A stretch of DNA of 28,588 nt, from positions 1 to 28,588 of the forward strand of contig DATGSF010000040.1 of assembly GCA_035302865.1 (NCBI GenBank). The letters are read 5' to 3'. This stretch comes from DATGSF01 sp035302865 (GTDB lineage Bacteria > Bacteroidota > Bacteroidia > Chitinophagales > Chitinophagaceae). Within the stretch, counting starts at the first letter, position 1; each line of letters begins with the position of its first letter. The position numbers and the translations under genes were made by a program. Positions 1-6,126 of the stretch are shown one piece after another. The notes under the pieces were generated by a model, which had not been told where the DNA came from, did not search any database, and saw only the letters and a program-made list of their open reading frames with translations.

Positions 1-12
1 TATCTGACAGTT

Positions 13-336
13 GTCAGAGTAGAACATCCAGAATAACAAGGATTAAGACGTGAACTCACCGCTGTTCAAGGATGCTACCCAAGTCAGAGTAGAACATCCA
101 GAATAACAAGGATTAAGACCCTTATTGACAGCGGTGAACTCACCGCTGTTCAAGGGTCAGAGTAGAACATCCAGAATAACAAGGATTAAGACGGATCTAT
201 CTTCCACTGTTCGTGGAAGAATACATCGTCAGAGTAGAACATCCAGAATAACAAGGATTAAGACGGTATCCAGATCGAGATTTGAAGAAATTTAAGGGCG
301 TCAGAGTAGAACATCCAGAATAACAAGGATTAAGAC
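13..336. CRISPR. CRISPR array, five identical 37-base repeats and four complete spacers
   Basis: The repeats lie at 13-49, 83-119, 156-192, 228-264 and 300-336. All five are identical over 37 bases, beginning GTCAGAGTAG and ending GGATTAAGAC. The spacers are 50-82 (33 bases), 120-155 (36), 193-227 (35) and 265-299 (35). Bases 1-12 are the tail of a further spacer, so the array continues to the left of the window. The spacers are visibly richer in G+C than the surrounding genome. No repeat is degenerate and no leader is visible: the right flank is protein-coding. Orientation and type cannot be fixed because no cas gene is present. The reverse complement starts GTCTTAATCC, which resembles type III or I-B repeats of Bacteroidota, but that is only a resemblance from memory. 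Spacers 1 and 2 share 22 bases, and spacers 2 and 3 are largely self-complementary. Confidence 0.95.
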
Positions 337-337
337 T

Positions 338-694
338 GCTGTCCTATATGATTCTAATAAAAAAGATATAGATATACTTTGGGATGAAAGTCATTACCAA
401 CATACTGTTAAAAATGCAAACTATTTTGTGAAGCGAATGAATAAAGCCAATGGTGGGACACCAGCAGGTTTATTATGGAATGCAGGTTATGGTCCTGATA
501 TATGTTATCATCCTTTAGGAGGAGTTATTTTAGGAAAAGCTACAGATAATTATGGTCGAGTTAAAGGCTATGATAATCTTTATATTATGGATGGCTCCTT
601 AATTCCAGGAGCTACTGGTGTAAATCCTTTTTTAACCATAACGGCGATTGCGGAACATTGTATTCATGAAATTGTAGAAAACGATTTTAAATAA
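338..694 (+). pseudogene. 5'-truncated GMC oxidoreductase (cholesterol-oxidase-like), C-terminal part only
   Basis: The reading frame is open from the base after the last CRISPR repeat to the TAA at 692-694, giving about 118 residues. They match the C-terminal end of cholesterol-oxidase-type GMC flavoenzymes: an NKANGG segment, then CYHPLGG with the conserved active-site His, then LGKATDNYGRVKGY, a DGSLIPG segment and GVNPFLTITAIAE with the conserved active-site Asn. Such enzymes have about 500 residues, so roughly the first three quarters (FAD-binding Rossmann part) are missing. Coding sense begins exactly where the repeat ends. A GTG at 428 could serve as a start but lies inside the conserved region. 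Either the gene was cut by recombination with the array or this is an assembly junction. The protein as it stands could not bind FAD. Confidence 0.85.
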
Positions 695-843
695 AAAAAA
701 TAATAGATAATTTTAAAATCATTAGTGTAGGATTGAGTTTTACATAAATAATACTTTATCATTATTGCGTTGATTTTCAAATCTTTCTGAGATTTAAAAT
801 TGTATTTCCTACATAAACAATATTCAATTTTAAAATTTTAAAT

Positions 844-878
844 AAACTGCCCGTCTTAGCAATTTAAGAGGGCAGTTT
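844..878. terminator. bidirectional terminator between convergent genes
   Basis: A 9-bp stem AAACTGCCC / GGGCAGTTT (844-852 and 870-878) is extended by an inner TCTTA / TAAGA stem and followed by a T-rich run on the plus strand. It separates the GMC fragment from the thioesterase gene, which converge here. Confidence 0.85.
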
Positions 879-901
879 TATTTTTTTAAAATTTTCTTTT
901 T

Positions 902-1414
902 TTAATTAAATAATGCGCGTAGTTCATTAGCATCTTCTGGTTTCATTTTTCCACCAAGAATTAAACGGAGTTGTCTTCTTCGTAATGCTCCCGCCTGCCA
1001 TTCTTTTTCTTCATCCGTTTCAGCTAAAATCTCAGGAACAGGAACAGGTTTCCCTTCATCGTCAATTGCCACAAAAGTGAGATAAGCTTCATTAGTTAAA
1101 TGTTTTTCTCCAGTAAGTAAATCTTCACCCCATACTTTTAGATACACTTCCATAGAGGTATTGAATGCCATGGTCACGCGTGATTCTATTTTTAATACAT
1201 TTCCAACTTTTATAGGTTTTGCAAAAGAAATATTATCTACAGATGCAGTAACTACAATATTATTACAGTGTTTTTGGGCTGCCATAGCAGCAGCAATATC
1301 CATCCAATACATTAATTTACCTCCCATTAAATTTCCTAAAGTATTGGTATCATTCGGCAATACGATTTCATTCATCGTTGTAACCGTATTTTGTATGGTT
1401 TTTTTATTTTGCAT
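902..1414 (-). CDS. acyl-CoA thioesterase, hotdog fold (YciA/BACH type)
   Basis: A 170-residue single-hotdog protein that should hydrolyse acyl-CoA thioesters in the cytoplasm. Visible family features are the N-terminal strand with NEIVLPNDTNTLGNLMGG, where the Asn and Asp act in catalysis, followed by the central helix (MDIAAAMAAQKH), the VDNISFAKPIKVGN strand and a variable C-terminal tail rich in Glu and Arg. Length and motif order fit the YciA/acyl-CoA hydrolase group. The gene starts 11 bases after the stop of tsaB on the same strand, so the two are probably co-transcribed from the tsaB promoter. The acyl chain preferred cannot be read from the sequence. The family call is secure. Confidence 0.9.
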   Translation of the reverse strand: MQNKKTIQNTVTTMNEIVLPNDTNTLGNLMGGKLMYWMDIAAAMAAQKHCNNIVVTASVDNISFAKPIKVGNVLKIESRVTMAFNTSMEVYLKVWGEDLLTGEKHLTNEAYLTFVAIDDEGKPVPVPEILAETDEEKEWQAGALRRRQLRLILGGKMKPEDANELRALFN

Positions 1415-1425
1415 AGTATTTTTCT

Positions 1426-2085
1426 TTAAAATGGTTTCTTTTTTGATTTTGTAATATGTACACTCTTTAAATATAAAGGTTCGGAATAGGCTAAATCTTC
1501 AAATGCTTTTTCTTTATACTTCTTTTCTGCCCATTTTTTCCAAATAGTATAATCTGTTTTCTTTATTTTATTTTTCTTTAAATCACTTGGGAAATTTTCT
1601 ATATTTTCTTCTAATAAAATATTTTCAACGGCATAATTGGTAATTAAATCTTTGATATCTTCCTCAAAACTATGGTTTAAAAATAAGGTTTCTTCTCCTT
1701 TAGAAATTCTGATATAATATTCTTGCTCTCTTGCTTTTAAAGCAGTCAATAATGGAGTATTTGTTAAGGGGTTAATTGAAGAAATAGCATGTAATTCTAA
1801 GCTGGAAATAAAAATTAAAGGAATATTCATTGCAAAGCAAATTCCTTTTGCAGTACTAAGTCCCACTCGTAAACCTGTATAACTTCCTGGTCCACTACAT
1901 ACAACAATGGCATTTAAGTCTTTTATTTTTTTATTTGCTTTTTCAATTACATTCTCAATTCCAATATTAATAAATTCCGCTTGTGCTTGAAAATGAGTAC
2001 TGTTTTCATAAGTGTAAATATTATCTTCCGCACTTAAAGCTATTTCTAAGTTTTTACCGGCTGTGTTTATATAAAGAAGTACCAT
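1426..2085 (-). CDS. tsaB: tRNA threonylcarbamoyladenosine biosynthesis protein TsaB
   Basis: TsaB is the inactive ASKHA-fold partner of TsaD in the complex that makes N6-threonylcarbamoyladenosine at position 37 of ANN-decoding tRNAs. The 219-residue product opens with the LLYINTAGKNLEIAL strand-turn typical of the fold and contains the diagnostic CSGPGSYTGLRVGLSTAKG segment around residues 63-81. The C-terminal third is Lys-rich and less conserved, as is common in the family. The ATG at 2085 follows a good -7 box (2108-2115, minus strand). It is the first gene of a two-gene unit with the thioesterase and is divergent from ridA, with only 43 bases between the two start codons. Confidence 0.95.
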   Translation of the reverse strand: MVLLYINTAGKNLEIALSAEDNIYTYENSTHFQAQAEFINIGIENVIEKANKKIKDLNAIVVCSGPGSYTGLRVGLSTAKGICFAMNIPLIFISSLELHAISSINPLTNTPLLTALKAREQEYYIRISKGEETLFLNHSFEEDIKDLITNYAVENILLEENIENFPSDLKKNKIKKTDYTIWKKWAEKKYKEKAFEDLAYSEPLYLKSVHITKSKKKPF

Positions 2086-2107
2086 TGTTTTAACTATTAA
2101 ATTCTTA

Positions 2108-2115
2108 CAAAAGTA
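2108..2115 (-). promoter_or_regulatory. -7 box of the tsaB promoter
   Basis: On the minus strand this reads TACTTTTG, matching the Bacteroidota TAnnTTTG consensus, about 22 bases before the tsaB ATG. It is separated by one base from the ridA -7 box on the other strand. No clear -33 element. Confidence 0.55.
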
Positions 2116-2116
2116 T

Positions 2117-2124
2117 TATATTTG
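2117..2124 (+). promoter_or_regulatory. -7 box of the ridA promoter, four bases before the ATG
   Basis: TATATTTG matches TAnnTTTG exactly. Only four bases (2125-2128) separate it from the ridA start codon, so transcription should begin at or next to the ATG and the mRNA may be leaderless. Confidence 0.55.
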
Positions 2125-2128
2125 TTGC

Positions 2129-2521
2129 ATGAATAAAAAACAAATAATTAATACCGATAAAGCACCCAGTCCTATTGGGCCTTATAATCAAAGCATATTA
2201 GTCAACGATATGCTTTTTGTTTCAGGACAAATTCCTTTAGATCTTCAAACTCAAGAAATTATACAAGATATTGAAGAGGCTACGCATTTAGTTATGTCGC
2301 ATTTAAAGAATATTCTTGCTGCTTCTCATTTAACATTTGAAGATGTTGTCAAAGCTACAATTTTTTTAAAAAGTATGGATGATTTTGCTACGGTAAATGC
2401 AGTATATGGACAATATTTTATTGAAGAAACAGCACCTGTTAGAGAAACAGTAGCAGTAAAAGAATTACCTAAAAATGCTCCAATTGAAATCAGTTTGATA
2501 GCCTTAGCGAAAAAAGGGTAA
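2129..2521 (+). CDS. ridA: RidA-family 2-iminobutanoate/2-iminopropanoate deaminase
   Basis: RidA hydrolyses reactive enamine/imine intermediates released by PLP enzymes such as threonine dehydratase, protecting other PLP enzymes from damage. At 130 residues it has the standard length. It shows the N-terminal APSPIGPYNQSI segment, the LFVSGQIPLD strand, and the catalytic arginine in APVRETVAV near the end. The ATG at 2129 sits directly after a -7 box and gives the expected N-terminus MNKKQIINTDKAPSP. The gene is divergent from tsaB and followed by the E1 gene with its own promoter, so it is probably transcribed alone. It is expected to act in the cytoplasm as a trimer. Confidence 0.95.
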   Translation: MNKKQIINTDKAPSPIGPYNQSILVNDMLFVSGQIPLDLQTQEIIQDIEEATHLVMSHLKNILAASHLTFEDVVKATIFLKSMDDFATVNAVYGQYFIEETAPVRETVAVKELPKNAPIEISLIALAKKG

Positions 2522-2547
2522 TTCTCGTTTTTGCTATAAAAATTTTG

Positions 2548-2556
2548 TAAATTTGC
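2548..2556 (+). promoter_or_regulatory. -7 box of the E1 gene promoter
   Basis: TAAATTTGC matches TAnnTTTGC exactly. The TTG inside it (2553-2555) would be an in-frame start for the following gene, but it is better read as promoter, which places the true start at the ATG at 2577, 20 bases downstream. Confidence 0.6.
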
Positions 2557-2576
2557 AATCAGAAAATTTAAAATGC

Positions 2577-4634
2577 ATGTTAGATAAAAAAATTGCGCTT
2601 AAAGCATATAGACTAATGATGACCGCAAAAGCGATGGCGGAAATTTATGAAAATAACCGCTCCATTTGTCAATATGTGCATTCAACCTCACGTGGACATG
2701 AAGCTATACAGTTAGCTACAGGTTTTTTACTTAAAGCCCATGATTATGTTAGCCCTTACTATAGAGACGAATCTTTAATGCTTGGAATGAATTGGCGACC
2801 TTATGAGTTGATGTTGCAATTGTTAGCAAAAAAAGATGATCCTTTTACTGGAGGTCGTGCATATTATAATCACCCAAATAGTTTAAGAGAGCAATATCCC
2901 AAAATTATACATCAAAGTAGTGCAACAGGAATGCAGGTAATTCCAACAACTGGAGTTGCCCAAGCTATTAAGTATATCGAAGAATTTGCCTTAAAAGATT
3001 ATAAAGAAGCTCCCGTTGTAGTATGTTCATTAGGAGATGGTAGTGTTACAGAAGGTGAAGTTAGTGAAGCTTGGCAGTTTGCAGCATTACATCAGTTACC
3101 AATTATTTATTTGGTTCAAGATAATGAATGGGGTATCTCAGTTACAAAAGACGAGGCACGTACCATGGATGCTTATGAATATGCAGCTGGTTTTGTTGGT
3201 TTGGAAAGAACAAAAGTGGATGGGAGTGATTTTAAAGCTTCTTATCTAAAAATGAAAGAAGTAATTGATAATGTGCGTAAGAATAGAAAACCTATAGTAG
3301 TACAAGCAGATGTGCCTTTATTAGGGCACCATACTTCGGGAGTTAGAAAAGAATGGTATAGAGATGAGGAAGATTTAGCGAAACATGCATTAAATGACCC
3401 AGGTCCAAAATTAAAAAAATATTTAATGGAGGAAGAGGGGATATCTGAAGAGGAATTAAATAAAATTGAAGAAGAGGAAAAGGCTTTTATAGCAGAGGAG
3501 TTTAAACAAGCAGTAGCAGCAGAGGAGCCAAACCCAAATGATGTTGCAGAACATGTTTTTGTTCCTACTCCAATAACAGAAGAAAAAGGACAGCGTACGC
3601 CTGAAGGGAAAACAGATAAAATTGTTATGGTGGATGCAGCATTACATGCAATTGAAGAATTAATGCGTAAACATCCAGAAATTGTTTTTTATGGTCAAGA
3701 TGTTGGTGGAAGAATTGGAGGTGTTTTCCGTGAAGCTGCAACCTTAGCACAGAAGTTTGGAGATAAGAGAGTTTTTAATACAGCAATACAAGAAGCTTAT
3801 ATTGTTGGATCCACAGTTGGAATGTCTGCCATGGGCTTAAAACCTATTGTGGAAGTACAATTTGCAGATTATATTTATCCGGGTTTTAATCAATTAGTTA
3901 CAGAAATTAGTAAATCCTCTTATTTAAGTATGGGTAAATTTCCTGTAAATATGGTTTTACGTGTACCTATTGGTGCTTATGGAGGTGGTGGGCCTTATCA
4001 TAGTGGATCTGTAGAAACTACTTTAACTTCTATCAAAGGAATTAAAATTGTATATCCTTCTAATGCAGCGGATATGAAAGGTTTATTAAAAGCTGCAATA
4101 TATGATCCAAATCCTGTTGTTATGCTCGAGCATAAAGGTTTGTACTGGTCTAAGGTTCCAGGAACAGATGCTGCTAGAACTGTTGAACCTGATGAAGATT
4201 ATATTTTACCTCTGGGTAAGGCTAGGGTAGTAAATGAAGCAACATTGGAAAATATAGATAATGGAGAATCAATAGCAATTATAACTTATGGTATGGGAGT
4301 ACATTGGTCTTTAAATGCAGTAAAAGACTTTCCGGGTAAGGTGGAAATAATAGATTTGCGCACCTTATATCCTTTAGATGAAGATTTGGTAATGGCAAGC
4401 GTAAAGAAGCATGGTAAAGTTTTACTTGTTACCGAGGAGCAATTAAATAATTCATTTACAGAAGCTCTTGCAGGTCGTATTGCACAGCAATGTTTCCAGT
4501 TTTTAGATGCTCCTGTTCATACAATTGGAGCTTTGAACTTGCCAGCTGTTCCTATGAATGTAGCTTTAGAAGCTGCTATGTTACCAAGTGCAGAAAAAGT
4601 AAAAGAAAAAATTCAAGAATTATTGGATTATTAA
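2577..4634 (+). CDS. fused 2-oxoacid dehydrogenase E1 alpha/beta (branched-chain type)
   Basis: This single 685-residue chain carries both E1 halves of a thiamine-diphosphate-dependent 2-oxoacid dehydrogenase, which decarboxylates the oxoacid and passes the acyl group to lipoyl-E2. The alpha half (about 1-330) has the YYRDESLML region, the ThDP/Mg motif GDGSVTEGE ending in QDNEWGIS, and the phosphorylation-loop-like HHTSG. An acidic linker rich in Glu follows. The beta half (about 350-685) has GQDVGGRIGGVFR, FNTAIQEAYIVG, GGGGPYHSGS and LRTLYPLDED. In Bacteroidota this fused form is usually annotated as branched-chain 2-oxoisovalerate E1, and the separate pdhB at 21540 supports a non-pyruvate role here. 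The start was moved to the ATG at 2577 because the upstream TTG lies inside the -7 box. No E2 or E3 gene is adjacent. Confidence 0.9.
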   Translation: MLDKKIALKAYRLMMTAKAMAEIYENNRSICQYVHSTSRGHEAIQLATGFLLKAHDYVSPYYRDESLMLGMNWRPYELMLQLLAKKDDPFTGGRAYYNHPNSLREQYPKIIHQSSATGMQVIPTTGVAQAIKYIEEFALKDYKEAPVVVCSLGDGSVTEGEVSEAWQFAALHQLPIIYLVQDNEWGISVTKDEARTMDAYEYAAGFVGLERTKVDGSDFKASYLKMKEVIDNVRKNRKPIVVQADVPLLGHHTSGVRKEWYRDEEDLAKHALNDPGPKLKKYLMEEEGISEEELNKIEEEEKAFIAEEFKQAVAAEEPNPNDVAEHVFVPTPITEEKGQRTPEGKTDKIVMVDAALHAIEELMRKHPEIVFYGQDVGGRIGGVFREAATLAQKFGDKRVFNTAIQEAYIVGSTVGMSAMGLKPIVEVQFADYIYPGFNQLVTEISKSSYLSMGKFPVNMVLRVPIGAYGGGGPYHSGSVETTLTSIKGIKIVYPSNAADMKGLLKAAIYDPNPVVMLEHKGLYWSKVPGTDAARTVEPDEDYILPLGKARVVNEATLENIDNGESIAIITYGMGVHWSLNAVKDFPGKVEIIDLRTLYPLDEDLVMASVKKHGKVLLVTEEQLNNSFTEALAGRIAQQCFQFLDAPVHTIGALNLPAVPMNVALEAAMLPSAEKVKEKIQELLDY

Positions 4635-4658
4635 AATTATAAAAATTTAAATCTTATC

Positions 4659-4706
4659 AAACACATAGGCGCAGGACTTTATCTCTTTGCATCTATGTGT
4701 TTTTTT
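4659..4706 (+). terminator. terminator of the E1 gene
   Basis: A 10-bp stem AAACACATAG / CTATGTGTTT (4659-4668 and 4693-4702) is followed by a T run, 24 bases after the E1 stop codon. Confidence 0.85.
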
Positions 4707-4932
4707 ATTTGTTGCACTCCATTGAATATTATTTTTTGAATTTCTAATTCTGTGATAAATATTTAAAGTTTTTTAAAGAGAAAAAATGTTAGATGGCATC
4801 TATTAATGTAGGGGAGAGTGATTTAAACCGGATTATTACTTTCGGTGCTACTTCGTGGTCATCGAAAAAATGTGTTCTGAAATATAAATTATTTTGTAGA
4901 ATTCGCTACTCTGAATTGTTTTTATTTATAAA
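4707..4932. other. intergenic stretch without a recognised gene
   Basis: Together with its flanking terminators this is the gene-free part of 4635-4986. Most is AT-rich, but about 4788-4872 is richer in G+C and contains small inverted repeats (AGATG/CATCT at the left edge, CCG/CGG in the middle). A 65-codon frame from 4793 runs through the terminator at 4933-4963 and resembles nothing recognised. A small RNA is possible, but no known RNA family was recognised. Confidence 0.4.
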
Positions 4933-4963
4933 AAAATCCGTTTCTCAATCAGAAACGGATTTT
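4933..4963 (-). terminator. terminator of the DUF1573 gene pair
   Basis: A 13-bp perfect stem, AAAATCCGTTTCT / AGAAACGGATTTT, with a five-base loop. On the minus strand it is followed by a run of T, 24 bases after the stop of the second DUF1573 gene. Confidence 0.85.
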
Positions 4964-4986
4964 ATATTCTTTATTAGAAACTATTC

Positions 4987-5388
4987 TTAATTTTTAAGGA
5001 CATTTCCTTTTATTTTTAATTGGTAACGTCCACCTACTTCGCCATTAGGTAATACAGCATTTGATTGAATATATATATCTTTATCTGCTATTCCTACGCG
5101 ATTATTAGAATCAAACTTTACTTTAATCGAACCGCTTTCTCCTGGCTTAATTGGCGTCATTGTCCATTCAGGAGTTGTGCAGCCACAAGAAGCATTTACG
5201 CGGATAATTTGTAAATCCTCATCCCCTACATTCTTGAAATTAAAGCTATGTTCTACTATAGTCCCTTCTTTTACATCACCAAATTCATAATGCTCTTCTT
5301 CAAATTCGAACTTGGCTTGAGCAAATAAAGTTTGCACTCCTAAGAGTAATGCAAAAGTCAAAATACTGTTTTGAATTATTTTTTTCAT
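4987..5388 (-). CDS. DUF1573 secreted protein (second of a tandem pair)
   Basis: A 133-residue exported protein with an N-terminal signal peptide (Lys-Lys, hydrophobic LTFALLLGVQTL, cleavage after FAQA) and one immunoglobulin-like DUF1573 domain. The family signature is present: a strand with YEFGDVKEGT, then FNFKNVGDEDLQI, then the NASCGCTTPEW loop holding two Cys, then IKPGESGSIKVKFDS. Function of the family is unknown; it is very common in Bacteroidota and predicted periplasmic or surface exposed. The gene starts 9 bases after its paralogue at 5398-5856, shares its promoter and ends before the terminator at 4933-4963. The CGC cysteines could bind metal or form a disulphide, but nothing here decides this. 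Confidence 0.9.
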   Translation of the reverse strand: MKKIIQNSILTFALLLGVQTLFAQAKFEFEEEHYEFGDVKEGTIVEHSFNFKNVGDEDLQIIRVNASCGCTTPEWTMTPIKPGESGSIKVKFDSNNRVGIADKDIYIQSNAVLPNGEVGGRYQLKIKGNVLKN

Positions 5389-5397
5389 AATAGCATT

Positions 5398-5856
5398 TTA
5401 GTTTGCTTTTAGCATAGAATTATTTGCAGGTGCAGAACTTTGAGGTGCTTTATTTACCTTACCTTTAATATAAATATTTTTATCTCCTGCAGAAGTATTT
5501 ACTGTAATTCTTTTATTGAAATGTCCTGGACGACCTTTAGTACCATAACTTGCATGAATAACACCTTTTTCACCCGGCTCTACAGGGTCTTTAGAGTAAT
5601 AAGGAGTTGTACAACCACAGCTAGGGCGCACATTTGTTATAACAATAGGTTCTGTGCCATTATTTACAAAAACGAATTCTGCTTTTGCTTCATCTCCTTC
5701 ATTTAACTCACCAAAATCGTAAGTTTCTGTTTCAAATTCAAATGTACTCTTTTCTTGAGACGTTTGCTGCGTTTGCGCATAAGTGTTTTGTGAGATTGTG
5801 CCAGCACCCATAAATAGCAATGCGCAAAAAGTCATTTTGAATAATAATTTTTTCAT
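5398..5856 (-). CDS. DUF1573 secreted protein (first of a tandem pair)
   Basis: A 152-residue paralogue of the gene that follows it. It has a signal peptide (MKKLLFK, hydrophobic FCALLFMGAGT, cleavage near TYAQ), a Gln/Thr/Ser-rich spacer, then the DUF1573 domain with YDFGELNEGDEA, FVFVNNGTEPI, the PSCGCTTPYY loop and VEPGEKGVI. The last about 20 residues are a low-complexity Ala/Ser/Asn tail that the neighbour lacks. It is transcribed from a clear promoter at 5889-5919 with a leader of about 25 bases. The two genes probably arose by tandem duplication and then diverged, since outside the Cys loop they are only moderately alike. No function can be assigned. Confidence 0.9.
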   Translation of the reverse strand: MKKLLFKMTFCALLFMGAGTISQNTYAQTQQTSQEKSTFEFETETYDFGELNEGDEAKAEFVFVNNGTEPIVITNVRPSCGCTTPYYSKDPVEPGEKGVIHASYGTKGRPGHFNKRITVNTSAGDKNIYIKGKVNKAPQSSAPANNSMLKAN

Positions 5857-5888
5857 AATTTCTATTGTTTAATGTATTTTTGATACCT

Positions 5889-5919
5889 CAAAAGTAAAAA
5901 AAAATAACTAAAAATTCAA
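5889..5919 (-). promoter_or_regulatory. promoter of the DUF1573 pair
   Basis: On the minus strand TTG (5917-5919) is followed after 20 bases by TACTTTTG (5889-5896), matching the Bacteroidota -33/-7 arrangement. The start codon is 32 bases downstream of the -7 box. Confidence 0.6.
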
Positions 5920-6126
5920 GATACTTTATCTATAATAACTATTTATTAAAATATTTTACTTTGAAGTTAATCTTTGCATCCTCAAATGTACAGTTTTTCT
6001 TTTTTAACTGCAAGTATTTTTAATGTTAATATATGCATTTAATTCTTAAAAATATTTTTTTATTAAATCAATCTATATTTTCAATTCTATATTTTTTTAT
6101 TGATATAGCTACTCTTAAATTTAATT

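Noticed and set aside
265..299. Spacer 4 as another whole-length palindrome
   Set aside because: Only a 4-base ATTT/AAAT stem is present, which is expected by chance.
13..336. Intragenic tandem repeats of the GMC gene instead of CRISPR
   Set aside because: The 37-base unit is not a multiple of three, spacers differ in sequence and composition, and the GMC frame meets a stop at 293-295, before the last repeat.
428..694. A complete small gene starting at GTG 428
   Set aside because: The same frame and family similarity continue upstream to 338, so the GTG is an internal codon of a larger truncated gene.
4793..4990. A 65-codon open frame on the plus strand
   Set aside because: It runs through the terminator hairpin at 4933-4963, ends in the next gene's stop region and resembles no known protein.
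5857..6126. Small gene or terminator in the gap after dnaE2
   Set aside because: Only the DUF1573 promoter is clear; the remaining AT-rich sequence gives weak hairpins that random AT-rich DNA would also give.
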